Below are positions 32,438 through 42,630 of a stretch of 64,000 nt of DNA, in pieces. The DNA is taken from positions 2,046,001 through 2,110,000 of the forward strand of contig CM074140.1 in assembly GCA_037178625.1 (NCBI GenBank). Reading direction: 5' to 3'. The stretch comes from Skeletonema tropicum. Taxonomy: Eukaryota > Bacillariophyta > Thalassiosirophyceae > Thalassiosirales > Thalassiosiraceae. The position numbers and the translations under genes were made by a program. Under the pieces are notes generated by a model. That model had not been told where the DNA came from and made no database searches. It saw only the letters and a list, made by a program, of their open reading frames with translations. Numbering within the stretch: the first letter of the stretch is position 1; every line of letters begins with the position of its first letter.

Positions 32438-33742
32438 TTAGAAGGGTGGATCACTGGAAAACGACATTGCAACATTAGTGAATGGGTGAAACACGTTCAG
32501 TTGCTGTGCATGTAAGCAGAGCTTGCAATCCTCTTTCGCGTCAGCACTACTCTCTCTTTGTGTTGTACGCTGCTTATTCATCCAGAGGTTGTAAATATTA
32601 CGCTGCAGATTGATGGAATCGGATGCTATCTTGTCGTTGCCACTGCTCAGACCACCGTTCGGGGCTCCTTCACCACCAAAGCCGTAAATGGAGTCACCAA
32701 CGATTGGGTGACCGATAGCTGCACAGTGCACTCTCAATTGATGAGTGCGCCCAGTGATTGGATGTAATTCCAATCTAGTCACTGGGAGCCTCTGTATTGA
32801 TACGTTACCGTCATTATCAGTAATCTGATCATTCAAGCATTCATGTGATAGAACTCTATAAGTTGTGAGACTAGATTTTGCTCCTTTCCCAACCATGCGC
32901 AAGAATCTAGAGTTTTTCAAAGCCTCTTCTGCGTTCAAAGTATGACTCTTTTGCTCAAGAAGCTGTTGTTGCATCTCTTCTGTTTCCGCTGTTGCCACAC
33001 GCATAAACGGAGGTCGTTCTATATCCCTCACAAGTGGCAGATCTATCTCGCCTTCATCTCTTGCAACGCAAGATGTGGATGATTCACCAGTCAAGTGACC
33101 ACAAACAAGTGCCACATACGTCTTCCTCACTCTTGTTGCCTTGCTCTTGAAATCATTGTGTAATTGTTTCAAGGCATCATCGTTCCGTGCCAACAACAAG
33201 ACACCAGAAGTATCTCTATCAAGTCTATGAACAATCATTGTGTCTAGCTGCTTGCAATCGTTTTCGTTCAAGGGTCGCATGAAAAAGTTCTCCTCGTCTG
33301 GATCGCTGTTCGGCTTTCCGAGATATCTGTAAGCAAGAGATGCAGCACATTCGTGCCGACGTGGTCCAGGCACTGACAAAATTCCAGATGGCTTATTCAG
33401 AACTATGATATGATCGTCAACATAAATTGGCTGAAAGTGCTTTGGTTGTATTGGTGGAGGTTGCAATCTGTTTTGATCTCTCTCTATAATGGACGATGTG
33501 AAATGTCTCTCTTTTGATGTAATATTTGCAAATGAAGCATTGAAATCATGAGGAAAGCGGAGCCAATGGCGGTAGCCTTCGTAGTCTAACACACCAGAAT
33601 AACATTGATGAGGTAGTACTCTATTCTCTACTGCTTGCCGCGGCATCCGCCCATTGAGAGATGGATGTTCTGTCGATAAACACTCTGCAAAGCTGCAGCT
33701 CACTGCAAAGAAGATAATGCATTTTCGAAGTAAATGATGCAT
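32438..33742 (-). CDS. RluA-family RNA pseudouridine synthase
   Basis: Single exon, 434 residues. The RluA-type catalytic domain runs from about 105 to 370: [22 protein letters not shown], then [17 protein letters not shown] with the catalytic Asp at about 175. It is followed by [11 protein letters not shown] and the C-terminal [28 protein letters not shown] motif. These enzymes isomerise uridine to pseudouridine in rRNA or tRNA. The N-terminus ([23 protein letters not shown]) looks like a signal peptide, which in this lineage suggests ER or, via a plastid pathway, organelle delivery. The residue after the predicted cut is not a clear F, so plastid targeting is uncertain. The RNA target is unknown. 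Confidence 0.9.
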   Translation of the reverse strand: MHHLLRKCIIFFAVSCSFAECLSTEHPSLNGRMPRQAVENRVLPHQCYSGVLDYEGYRHWLRFPHDFNASFANITSKERHFTSSIIERDQNRLQPPPIQPKHFQPIYVDDHIIVLNKPSGILSVPGPRRHECAASLAYRYLGKPNSDPDEENFFMRPLNENDCKQLDTMIVHRLDRDTSGVLLLARNDDALKQLHNDFKSKATRVRKTYVALVCGHLTGESSTSCVARDEGEIDLPLVRDIERPPFMRVATAETEEMQQQLLEQKSHTLNAEEALKNSRFLRMVGKGAKSSLTTYRVLSHECLNDQITDNDGNVSIQRLPVTRLELHPITGRTHQLRVHCAAIGHPIVGDSIYGFGGEGAPNGGLSSGNDKIASDSINLQRNIYNLWMNKQRTTQRESSADAKEDCKLCLHAQQLNVFHPFTNVAMSFSSDPPF

Positions 33743-34101
33743 CTCCTGAAGAAATCTGCCCCACCTTGCCTCTCGTGTAGCTCCGTTTCCGCTGTGCTTG
33801 GGCGTAGGGTTTGGTTATGGCAGTGACTGGTGCATGGATGGACAAGATGTTGAGTGATGGATGATGGATGGCGCCAAAAATTTCAACATGTGATGCCAAC
33901 AATAATATGACACAGACTACAACAGTATTCCCTTGCTTGACTAGAGACCCAATAGCCACCTTTTTGGCATGTGTGCTGCAGTAGACGATTCACTTACTAG
34001 ATATAGTCACTGTTAGGGCTTAAGAGTAGTTTTACTGCCTTGTCTAACTGGCTGGCTGTTTAGTATCATTCACTGAAGGAGCACTGATCGATAGAACGTA
34101 T
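33743..34101. other. intergenic
   Basis: No supported gene. An open minus frame at 33621-33959 overlaps the start of the pseudouridine synthase and is a shadow. Confidence 0.4.
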
Positions 34102-35847
34102 TCAATCCTTTCTTCGCGTAGCAAATACATACAACAAAGAATGTGTAGGGTATTCACTCTTATCACGCTCATCATATTCACCCATTTTGATCACTTCCCA
34201 CCCAGTGTTGCTCAATAACTCAACTACTTCCGAGCTCGTGTAGTAGGAGTATAATTTGCATATATCCTTTTCATTTTCAATTGGTTCGTACCGCGTGTCA
34301 GGCTCGATTACCTCTCCAGCTTGACCAATTTGATCTTGTGTACCAACCTTCAAACTGAAATACAACACTCCTCCCACTTTGATCGATACGTACAAACCTT
34401 TCAATAATTCATTCAAATCTTCCTTTGGAAGATGCGTGAGGCTAGCATGCGACCAAATCCCATCCACACTTTGATCAATCAACAAATTTTTCAACATTCT
34501 CATGTCCATATTTAAGTAATGTGCATGAGGAGCAATAGTCTTGGCATGGTGGAGCATTGCATAAGAGTAGTCCACTGCCAAGACATGATGTCCAAGTGTT
34601 GTAAAGTGAAGAGTATCTCTACCATGACCACATCCCAAATCAATGATTGTAGAGGTAGATGCGTCATGCGCTTCTTTAAGATAATTCAAGAATGAATCGC
34701 GAAGTGCTGTTGGTGTCAGAGCGTCTTCATCTTTGTTGATCTTGGCGATGAGTTCGTCAGCGTGCTTGTTGTAGAATAGCTTTGTTTGCTCGGTGCTATC
34801 AAGATCACCCTCAACGATGACTGAAATCTTTGTTGGAGACCTTTTCTTCTCAGGTGTCGCAATCGCAGTCGGTTCCTCTACTACTGCATCATCCACTGGC
34901 ACTGCAGGCTCGGCTTCTTCCTCTACCTCTTCAGGCTCGACTTGTTCTTCTACCTCTTCATCATCAATCGTCGCCGTAGAATCCACTGGTTCCTCTACCG
35001 CTGCATCATTGATTGACAAATTTTCAATCTTTTCCCTGACTTCTTCGATAGGCTGCTCCTCCTGCGGTGCCTCCGTTGCCTCTTCAGTGTCTCCTTGCTG
35101 TTCTTCATCATTTTGTTCTACCACTTCAGCTTCTTCCTCCTTTGGCTGCTCTTCCTCTCCTTGCTCCTGTTCTTCATTTTCCTCCTTTTTCTCTTCTTTT
35201 TCATCTTCCTGAGCAGGTGGAGATGCATTACTGCCAACACTCTCCTCCTCGCTCTCCTTGGAAACAGGACTATTGATAACTTTTGTCAAGTCACCACTCT
35301 CTTCTTCCTGCAGTGCTTTTGACAACGCCTCCACAATGGAATCAGTCTCATACTTTACTTTCAATGCTTCAACTACATGGTCTGGGAGCATTTCCACCGC
35401 ATTACTAATGACAGTATTCTCTTCTTCGTCTTGACCACTTTCTTCAACATCGGTCTTCTCTACGTCTGCATTGTTATCTTCATTTTTCTTTCCACCATCA
35501 TCTTTGCCACCCTGCTTCCCCTGATGACTCCCCTTCCATGCATGCAACTGTTTCTGCGCCTCCCTCACTTTCCTACGATGCTCACTCATCAACCGTCCAT
35601 ACATGCCATTCCCCAACAAATCATGCAAACCGCCCACATTGTTCGTGTTAACACTATAAGTAGCCCCCGATCGCATGGCCCGTTCGGCCTCGAGCTTGGA
35701 TTGCTTTTCTTTGTTGAGTTTGGCCTTTCGGAGTTCTTCTTGTTGCTGGGGGGTGCAGAGGGCGGAGGATGCGGTAGAGAGGCGGCTGGATTGAGCCTTG
35801 ACTCGGGAGGACTGCCGAAGGGCTTCTAGTTCGTCGGAGATGGGCAT
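34102..35847 (-). CDS. class I SAM-dependent methyltransferase with long acidic N-terminal region
   Basis: Single exon, 581 residues. Residues 1-110 are basic/helical (a Lys/Glu-rich stretch, then GGLHDLLGNGMYGRLMSEHRRKVREAQ). About 110-345 is a very acidic, Glu/Gln/Val-rich low-complexity region. The methyltransferase domain starts near 395: motif I IIDLGCGHGRDTLHF, motif II acidic residue in VLAVDYS, then LNMDMRML and VDGIWSHASLTHLPKEDL, and a VGGVLYFSLK strand. This matches the Methyltransf_11/25 type that acts on small molecules or proteins. The substrate is unknown. The gene is divergent from the kinase at 36412 with a 564-bp shared upstream region. Confidence 0.86.
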   Translation of the reverse strand: MPISDELEALRQSSRVKAQSSRLSTASSALCTPQQQEELRKAKLNKEKQSKLEAERAMRSGATYSVNTNNVGGLHDLLGNGMYGRLMSEHRRKVREAQKQLHAWKGSHQGKQGGKDDGGKKNEDNNADVEKTDVEESGQDEEENTVISNAVEMLPDHVVEALKVKYETDSIVEALSKALQEEESGDLTKVINSPVSKESEEESVGSNASPPAQEDEKEEKKEENEEQEQGEEEQPKEEEAEVVEQNDEEQQGDTEEATEAPQEEQPIEEVREKIENLSINDAAVEEPVDSTATIDDEEVEEQVEPEEVEEEAEPAVPVDDAVVEEPTAIATPEKKRSPTKISVIVEGDLDSTEQTKLFYNKHADELIAKINKDEDALTPTALRDSFLNYLKEAHDASTSTIIDLGCGHGRDTLHFTTLGHHVLAVDYSYAMLHHAKTIAPHAHYLNMDMRMLKNLLIDQSVDGIWSHASLTHLPKEDLNELLKGLYVSIKVGGVLYFSLKVGTQDQIGQAGEVIEPDTRYEPIENEKDICKLYSYYTSSEVVELLSNTGWEVIKMGEYDERDKSEYPTHSLLYVFATRRKD

Positions 35848-36411
35848 TTTTCGTGTATGTTGATGTTATGTTCTATCAATATCAATAGCTGTTGCGTCGA
35901 TGACGATGGTTAGGTTTTTTGTAACTCTGCGGCAGCTATGCAATGGTAATATCTAAAATGTAGCAGCCCTGCTACTGCTCAATCATTTCAATCGAATCAT
36001 GCATGGACTCCCTCTTCAAGCATCGTACGGATGATGATGTGGAGCATGTATCATTCATTGGCATGGCTGTTTTCGATTTGGTGCGTTTATCTTGTGGATG
36101 ATGCGTTTATCTTCAAATGAATGGGTTAAACGAGTACCGTTTCTTCGTTAGCAGAACTCTATGGAGATGCCATCTCAAAAAGTCCGCCATCTCAAAGCTT
36201 CTTGAAGCGAACGCAAAACAACATGATGGGTCTTGCTCTTTGGTCTTGGTACTATTGATATGCACACTTGGGCCACTTGCTGTAGTTCGGATTCAGATAG
36301 CCCATATGGTACTGGTCGACCTGCTTGTTTGGTCTTGATAGTCAATTCAACAACTGCCAGCCACTAAAATTTAACAGTCGCATATGAATATTGCTTCTAA
36401 GATCAGATAAT
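35848..36411. promoter_or_regulatory. divergent promoter region, methyltransferase / kinase
   Basis: The part near 36290-36411 (ggattcagatagcc...tgcttgtttggtcttg) is duplicated downstream at about 39099-39210 together with the kinase 5' end, so it includes sequence that moved with the kinase promoter. No defined motif named. Confidence 0.45.
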
Positions 36412-38994
36412 ATGGGATGTTCATCCAGTAAACCGGTAAGAGATGGTCCGGCAGCCACCACCACACCAACCCAGCCGATACCCGTCAGTGTGCCAGCATC
36501 GGAAACCGATGATATCGCTGCTGCTCTGCCTAGGACGTCAGCCTTACGAAAAAGTGGTTTAGGCACCAAAAAGCCGTCAGTCTCAAAAGAGCGCAAGGTC
36601 AGCTTCAAGAACGACGCTGCTGCTACGGAGGCTGCTGCAGTTGTGGCTATTTCATCAGGTGACAGTGATACCAAGCAAGAAGATGACAGTAATGATGATC
36701 CATTCGCCTGTGATGTACACCCTTTACGAAAGAAAAAGAAGCATCCACAAACGAAGGGTGGCACCAACAAAAATAATACATCCATCATGGAAGATTCATG
36801 GGAGTTCCTCCAACGCATCACAAAAGATAAACTTCTTGATGCATCTGATGTGACATCCGTAGAAAGTGGCAAAATGGAAATTATATCGATCCGTCAATAT
36901 GCACAGCAGTTGTTGGAGCATTTGCAAGAGGTAGAGTTGGGACAATCGGTTGCGTTGGGACAATCGGTTGCGTTGGGGAGTAGTGTGTTTTTGGGTGTCA
37001 ACAGTAATACTGAATCTGATGATGAAGACGAGAAAGAGGAGGGGGAGGAAAATGATGTTTGTCAGCAAAGCGATCGTAAGGCACTCTACGACAAACAAGA
37101 CTTTGCATCCTTCAAGAAGGAAAAGTCATGGAAATCGGATGAGACTCAGAAATTGATTCGGGAAATCATCGAGAAGAAGACTTTGTTTGAACATTATAGT
37201 AAAGAGGAGATATTGGAGATTGTGGATGTGTTTAAACCAGTAACTTTCAAAGAGGGCGAGTGTGTTATTCGCCAGGGTGATTCTTTTGGTGGCAACTTTT
37301 ATGTTGTTGAGACGGGACAATTAAATGTCTACACTAATGTCATGGGGAAAGAGAGCGAAGACAGCCAGGTCTTACTCCGCGCATATGGCAAGGGTGATGC
37401 ATTCGGTGAGCCTGGATTGGTAGGGGGAGAACGAAGTAAGAGGACCATTACTGCCACAACCGATTGCAAGTTGTGGTATCTAGCGAGGCAGACATTCACT
37501 TGTCTGATTAGTCAGCTCCGGTCCGATCAGCACGAAGAAAAGATCAGATTCTTTAAAACGTGTGGAATCAACGACGGACGGTCTTTCAATTGTATTTTCG
37601 ACGGATCTCAGATTGAAGACCTGGCTATTGCTGCAAAGACCGATACATTTGATGAGGGGAGTGTTATTATTCGGGAAGATGAGCCATCAGACGTTTTCTA
37701 CTTCCTAAGGTCTGGCACAGTGGCCAGCTATAAGAAGGGGAAGAAAGCCAGTTCGTATACAACAGACACCGACGACAACCTTGCCTTTACAGTTAACGAA
37801 AAGAGGGCTTTTGGGACGACATCACTTCTGAAAAGTTCTAATTCTCCCTACACTTACGTCGCCAAGACTCCAGTGAGAGTCTACTACATAACAAAAGACA
37901 GTTTTGAGCTGATGTTGGGATCGTTACAAGATGCACTAGATGGCAATACCGTATCACAGCGAAGTGTGGCTAGATCAAAAACAAGTAGATCTTTCAGGGA
38001 CCGTGATGCCAAGACAATGATTGCTGATAGAGTCCATAGCCACTTGGAGCTTGAAGATCTGACGTTCTACAAAATGCTTGGCAAGGGAGCTTTCGGTAAG
38101 GTGTTCCTTGTTCAGTCGAGACGAGACAAGGCATTATTTGCCTTGAAAGCACAAGTGAAAGAAAGCATTGTGAAGCACAAACAGCAGGAACATGTTCTAA
38201 ATGAATATCGTATCATGAAAGCAGTTGGTAGTGACCCCCACATCTTGGGTCTGCACAAAGTAATGCAAGATCAACGCCATCTCTACTTCTTGATTGATCT
38301 TCTTCCCGGTGATCAGCTTTGGACTTATAAATGCAAGCGCGGGAAGTTTAAAGAATCGACAGCCCGATTCTATGCTGCATCAGTTCTTCTTGCATTTGAG
38401 CGCCTGCATGCTGACATGATTGCGTACCGTGATCTCAAGCCTGAGAACATAGTGCTTGATGGTAAAGGGTACGGTGTGTTGGTTGACTTTGGCTTGGCAA
38501 AGCAAATTAAAGACGGTCAAACTTTCACGTGGTGCGGTACCCCCGATTACTTAGCACCTGAGGTAATCCGACGCACTGGACACGACTGGGCCGTCGATTA
38601 CTGGGGACTTGGAATCTTCTTATTTGAGACTGTGCATGACAGGGCCCCTTTCTTTGATAGGAGCAGGACGCGTCGGCAAAAGAGGATACTCATAGGTGTT
38701 GACTACGTCAAGTTTCCATCTCATTTCAGTGAAGCGCTTGAAGATCTTATTCGGCACTTGCTGGTGGATGACCAATCCAAACGATTGGGAAGAATGCAGA
38801 ATGGTATACAGGGAATCAAAAGTCATAGGTTCTTTGCTGGATTTGATTGGGAGGGACTTGAACAAAAGCGCATCACTCCGCCTATTAGGCCATCTATTCC
38901 GAAAGATCTCAAGACACTTGGAAAAGCAGTTGCCGGTGCTAACCCTGTTAATGACACTACAGTGTCCGCAAGCAAATGGAATCTAGAGCTGTAG
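36412..38994 (+). CDS. cyclic-nucleotide-dependent protein kinase (PKG-like, AGC family), N-myristoylation signal
   Basis: Single exon, 860 residues from MGCSSSKP, a classic N-myristoylation start that argues against the in-frame ATG at 36391. An Ala/Ser-rich leader follows with a repeat LGQSVALGQSVALG. Two cyclic-nucleotide-binding folds follow. The first, about 257-370, has FGEPGLVGGERSKRTITA, with Glu and Arg retained. The second, about 383-509, has FGTTSLLKSSNSPYTYVA, with both lost. The AGC kinase domain is about 546-810: GKGAFGKV loop, ALKAQ lysine (about 578), YRDLKPEN, VDFGLA, CGTPDYLAPEV. An AGC-type tail contains FDWEGL. This order matches PKG. The first site may bind cGMP or cAMP; the second probably does not. 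Expected at membranes through acylation. Confidence 0.93.
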   Translation: MGCSSSKPVRDGPAATTTPTQPIPVSVPASETDDIAAALPRTSALRKSGLGTKKPSVSKERKVSFKNDAAATEAAAVVAISSGDSDTKQEDDSNDDPFACDVHPLRKKKKHPQTKGGTNKNNTSIMEDSWEFLQRITKDKLLDASDVTSVESGKMEIISIRQYAQQLLEHLQEVELGQSVALGQSVALGSSVFLGVNSNTESDDEDEKEEGEENDVCQQSDRKALYDKQDFASFKKEKSWKSDETQKLIREIIEKKTLFEHYSKEEILEIVDVFKPVTFKEGECVIRQGDSFGGNFYVVETGQLNVYTNVMGKESEDSQVLLRAYGKGDAFGEPGLVGGERSKRTITATTDCKLWYLARQTFTCLISQLRSDQHEEKIRFFKTCGINDGRSFNCIFDGSQIEDLAIAAKTDTFDEGSVIIREDEPSDVFYFLRSGTVASYKKGKKASSYTTDTDDNLAFTVNEKRAFGTTSLLKSSNSPYTYVAKTPVRVYYITKDSFELMLGSLQDALDGNTVSQRSVARSKTSRSFRDRDAKTMIADRVHSHLELEDLTFYKMLGKGAFGKVFLVQSRRDKALFALKAQVKESIVKHKQQEHVLNEYRIMKAVGSDPHILGLHKVMQDQRHLYFLIDLLPGDQLWTYKCKRGKFKESTARFYAASVLLAFERLHADMIAYRDLKPENIVLDGKGYGVLVDFGLAKQIKDGQTFTWCGTPDYLAPEVIRRTGHDWAVDYWGLGIFLFETVHDRAPFFDRSRTRRQKRILIGVDYVKFPSHFSEALEDLIRHLLVDDQSKRLGRMQNGIQGIKSHRFFAGFDWEGLEQKRITPPIRPSIPKDLKTLGKAVAGANPVNDTTVSASKWNLEL

Positions 38995-39098
38995 GAGAAT
39001 GTGTGAGTTGATATACTTGCTAGTTCTACGATGGGCTAAGGAGATTAAACTCGAAAGCAATAATGTTTTAGAGAGTACAACATTATATCCTTATTTTG

Positions 39099-39384
39099 GA
39101 TTCAGATGGCCTGTGGTACTTGGTCTTGCTGCTTGTTTGGTCTTGTTACTCGATATCAACAAGTTGAGCCAACTAAATTCATTGCCATTGCAATTAAAGA
39201 TCAGATATGGGGTGTTCCTCGAGTAAACCGGTAGTAGCGGGTCAAGAAAACGCCGTCGATCTCAACAGAGCTCAAGGTCAGCTTCAAGAACGACGCTGTT
39301 GCTACGGAGGCTGCTGCAGTGGTGGCTATTTCATCAAATCACAGTGTCCCAAGAAAGAAGATGACAGTATTGTAAGGATGATCC
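39099..39384 (+). pseudogene. partial tandem duplicate of the kinase promoter and 5' end
   Basis: This stretch repeats 36290-36720 with deletions: promoter sequence, the start MGCSSSKPV (ATG at 39207), the block caaggtcagcttcaagaacg and following Ala codons, then aagaagatgacagta. After the start the reading frame shifts relative to the kinase and stops at 39497 (96 codons), so no kinase domain is made. The myristoylation start is preserved. Its position directly after the intact kinase gene indicates a tandem duplication later truncated. Confidence 0.78.
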
Positions 39385-39532
39385 GGTCTGTACTTATCTA
39401 TCTGGCAGAACTTCTCCGTATCCCAGATTCTCTCTTCTCTCTTCGACCTTCTGATACTTATTCTCCTTATCCCTTTTACAATGTTGGGATGAGATAGAGG
39501 GTATATTGGATGGTAACTCTAACCGACGCAAC

Positions 39533-40514
39533 ATGCCATCAAAGAAGAAGAAGGTGAAAGGCAAGGGACGAGGGACGACCAGTAAGGAGTTGAGCAAAGG
39601 CAAGGGCGCCGAAGCCAAAGGGGATGATGTGAGAAACGATGTCACATCTCAGGTGCCGCAACCAAGATGATGAGAATGAGGAAGCCTTATTGGAGGAAGC
39701 CATCAATCTTGCTGCAGCTGAAAGGGAAGAGCTAGAAGCTGCCGAAGCGGAGGGATGTGATCATGGATTTGTTCCATTGCCCGATATGCTTGGTATGTTT
39801 CCACCGCGGCCGCTGGAAGTGGAAGAACGCGGGTGTGCAGCGTTCACTTATTCATTTATGAGTGAATTCATGGCTACCAAAGAGAGTTGCATCGGCGATC
39901 GCTTTCTAATTGCTGTTGAAGCCACGAAGTCTCATTTTTTCGGAGTGTGGAATGATCCCCAAGTGATGCAACAGAAAAAGATCTGTCTTCTTGCGAAGGG
40001 GGTGGATGCAATTCTTGAGAAAAGAGTCGATGATGCTCGTCAATCTGCAATACTCGCGAGCTTTTTGGAGCAATACAGAACTGCTTTTGTTTCCAAAATT
40101 GAAGATTTTTCGAGTTTCCGTCAGTTTAACTTGCACAACCTTATGCAAGGTGGGACTAGGATCCACAAGGACGACCCTGCATGGAACTGGAGCAAGATGA
40201 GTGAATTATCGAACGATAATTGTGACGAGCACACCATTGTTAGCTTCTTCAGGAAGCGTGTCCCATGCAAATGCTTGGATAGAAGATACAAAGAGGTCAA
40301 ATCCATTGTAAAGATGGGCACTTGTTGCAATCCAAGCTGCCCTCTCCCCGTTAGGAAGGTTGAATGCTACAAATTGTTGTATTGTGCAAAATGCTTCACG
40401 GCAAGTTTCTGTTCCAGCGAATGCCAGAAAGCTGCGTGGCCGAAGCATAAAGAGCAGTGTGATGCATTAGATAAGATTCCAGTGCAATGCAAGTTTAGTG
40501 TTTTGTTGAATTGA
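39533..40514 (+). CDS. MYND zinc-finger protein (diatom family), 5' frame break
   Basis: The main frame from 39639 gives 291 residues. An acidic helix (DDENEEALLEEAINLAAAEREELEAAEAEGCDHGFVPLPD) leads to a central helical region. A C-terminal MYND finger (CYKLLYCAKCFTASFCSSECQKAAWPKHKEQC) follows at about 243-275. MYND domains bind proline-rich partners. A basic start MPSKKKKVKGKGRGTT... at 39533 lies in another frame. It would join the DDENEEALLEEA stretch if a single base were added or lost near 39655, which is the N-terminus I expect for this family. The start at 39639 (MSHLRCRNQ) is therefore doubtful. The 3' end overlaps a remnant of the kinase 3' end. Function unknown. Confidence 0.68.
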
Positions 40515-40540
40515 TTGGGAGGGTCTTGAGCAAAAAAGTT
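40513..40540 (+). other. short remnant of the kinase 3' coding region
   Basis: ttgattgggagggtcttgag (40511-40530) followed by caaaa matches ttgattgggagggacttgaa, caaaa at about 38842 in the kinase gene (codons for FDWEGLEQ) with two differences. It sits at the stop codon of the MYND gene. Together with the 5' copy at 39.1 kb it suggests the MYND gene occupies the middle of a former kinase duplicate. Confidence 0.5.
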
Positions 40541-40586
40541 TTAAGCTAGACGCAAAAAGATAATCAACAACGTTTTAAGTATCGCT

Positions 40587-41582
40587 TTATTTGACAACAA
40601 CCTTGGAGAAATACGACAGCTTTGGGTATGACGCTTCAAGATAGGCATTACCTTGCTTTTGAATAAGGCCCTGGTTGGGTCCCTTGCCCGATGGAGCACC
40701 CTCCCCGTAGCCAGAATAGAAGCGTTCAACCACATCCATACCTTCGACAACTTCTCCCAAGGGACTGAATCCTTGCTTGTTCAAAAATGCATTGTTGTTC
40801 AAGTTCACGAATAGTTGAGTAGTTCTGGTTCCTGGTCCTGCCGTAGCAAACACAACCGTGCCTCGGGTATTGCCAACTTTGACTGGGTCATCTTTCAGAT
40901 TGGATGAGCGCCACTTGGCCTGAACTGCTGGATCACCATTAATACCAAACTGTACAATGAAACCAGGTAATACTCGGAATGCTCTGCATCCTTCAAAGAA
41001 ATTGGATTCGGCCAATGTTACAAAACGTTCCTCGCCAATGGGTGCCCAATCTTTGTTGTCGTGTAGGAAAAATAATGAAGGAAGATGTTTCAGTGAAATA
41101 TGAGTAAGCACAACTAAACTTGCAGCAAAGGAAAAAGGTTGTCGCACTCTATATTCAAACTACTTGTGCACAGCTTGCAGGTTTTGTCGCACTCAATCGA
41201 TCATAAAAACTATACTACTTGTGCACAGTTTGTAGTTTCTCTTTTACTCACCAGGACGTGTTTTCACCACAAATGTCCCAGTTTTTCCCTCTTCCCCATC
41301 AAGGTTGTTTACTGTGAACTCGATAAGTTTTCCAGGAACCTCATCTTCGGCGTTCGCGACATTGGCACCTGCTGCGAGCACGGCAGCTGATAGTGATGCC
41401 ACTTGGAGGCCAGCTTCACGTCTTGAGATTGATCCATTAGTTTCACCGTCATTTGTAGCGAACAGTTGAGACGACGCAGCAGATTGTTGGTGTTTCAGAG
41501 CAGATCGAGAGACAGGGGAGGGACCGCTGGTGAACGCGGATGCCGCAAGGGCTTGGATTGTTAGTAGGGCAATCAACTTCAT
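40587..41582 (-). CDS. cyclophilin-type peptidyl-prolyl isomerase, thylakoid-lumen targeted
   Basis: Two exons on the minus strand (41582-41252 and 41050-40587) with a 201-bp intron. The phase-1 junction forms GAT (…[13 protein letters not shown]). Total 264 residues. The N-terminus is tripartite: signal peptide [17 protein letters not shown] with the diatom A-F plastid motif; a transit stretch; then [31 protein letters not shown], a twin-arginine-like lumen signal with AxA cut. The cyclophilin core shows [12 protein letters not shown], the QLFVNLNNN strand and [18 protein letters not shown]. It catalyses cis-trans isomerisation of prolyl bonds or acts as a chaperone in the lumen. Targeting is strongly suggested by sequence but not proven. 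ATG choice is fixed by the signal peptide; the frame is open upstream to 41711. Confidence 0.93.
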
Positions 41583-42045
41583 CTTGCAAATCAACATAAG
41601 TGTCAGTAAAAAATGAAAAATGAAAATGTGATTTTGATTTGAAGAGTGACGCAGAGCGAAGAAGGTAGCAAGAGAGTAGAGTTCTGAGTCGCAACAGCTG
41701 TCACGACTCACGACACGCCGCTGTTGCTGCTGTGGGCGAAGCTATCTACATAAAGCTTCTGGAACAATAGCAATGGTAATACATGGGTAATATTGCGGCG
41801 GAATTGTGCAGAAAAGTATTTAGAGCAGATGTAACGATGATTCAAAGAGCTGAAGCATGGATATGGTAACACTTCAGTTCATTTGTCAGGTCGGTACTTA
41901 GAGTAGAAAGAAGTTACCATATGTCATTATTTGAAGTTCTTATGGAGAAATGGAATTATTCCGTTGTTTGATTTTCTTCTCTTGCGTTACAGCTTGAACA
42001 CAAGAAGTATTATGCAGAGTAATCATATCCAATATCAATAGATAT
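41583..42045. other. intergenic
   Basis: No gene seen; upstream region of the cyclophilin and 3' flank of the next gene. Confidence 0.4.
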
Positions 42046-42630
42046 TCATTCATTGAGAGATTTCTGCAGTAACGTTTGACACACCTCTGCAAATTTCTTT
42101 CTACGCGACTTCTTCTTCGTCGACTTTTTGCTTGCCAATGACGCTACACTGTCATCCTTGCTGCCATTGTTGTTGTTGTCTTCCTCACAATGATCAATAC
42201 TACTACGTCTCCCACGTTTCTTACTACTCCTCCCTCCATCAACAACCAAACTATTATCAAATTTCCTCTTCGATCGTCTCACAGCATCCTCCCTCCACTT
42301 GGTCACACTCATAAACTCCCTAACATTCCAAATAACCACCGTTTCACCAAAGTATTGAATATTTGCATCTTTGAATGCCCCCTTGGCCACTTTGGAATTG
42401 CGTTTGGCGGTAGCCATACGTGTGATTACATCTGTGCCATTGAGGATGGATTGAGTCTTGCGGAGTGTTTCACGTGCCTCGCGGTGGGGTTCGCAGGTTG
42501 GATTTGTGCAGCATTGGATACAGGCTGATTGGAGACAGTCTGTAAGTATTGATGATGATGTAGAGGATGTTTTTGTTGATTTCAGTGTTTGATTGCGGAT
42601 GTTAGAGTGGAGAAACAGAGTTGTTTTCAT
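42046..42630 (-). CDS. hypothetical basic, Cys-containing protein
   Basis: 194 residues from the ATG at 42630. A Cys cluster DCLQSACIQCCTNPTC (about residues 31-46) may bind metal. A middle part IQYFGETVVIWNVREFMSVTKWREDAVRR looks folded. The C-terminal third is rich in Lys/Arg/Ser (SKKRGRR, KKSTKKKSRRKK), like nuclear localisation signals. Not recognised. The length and folded segment make it more likely real than chance, but splicing at the 5' side is possible. Confidence 0.5.
   Translation of the reverse strand: MKTTLFLHSNIRNQTLKSTKTSSTSSSILTDCLQSACIQCCTNPTCEPHREARETLRKTQSILNGTDVITRMATAKRNSKVAKGAFKDANIQYFGETVVIWNVREFMSVTKWREDAVRRSKRKFDNSLVVDGGRSSKKRGRRSSIDHCEEDNNNNGSKDDSVASLASKKSTKKKSRRKKFAEVCQTLLQKSLNE

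Noticed and set aside
34793..35212. Ser-rich plus-strand open frame
   Set aside because: It is the antisense shadow of the acidic region of the methyltransferase (GAG/GAA read backwards as CTC/TTC).
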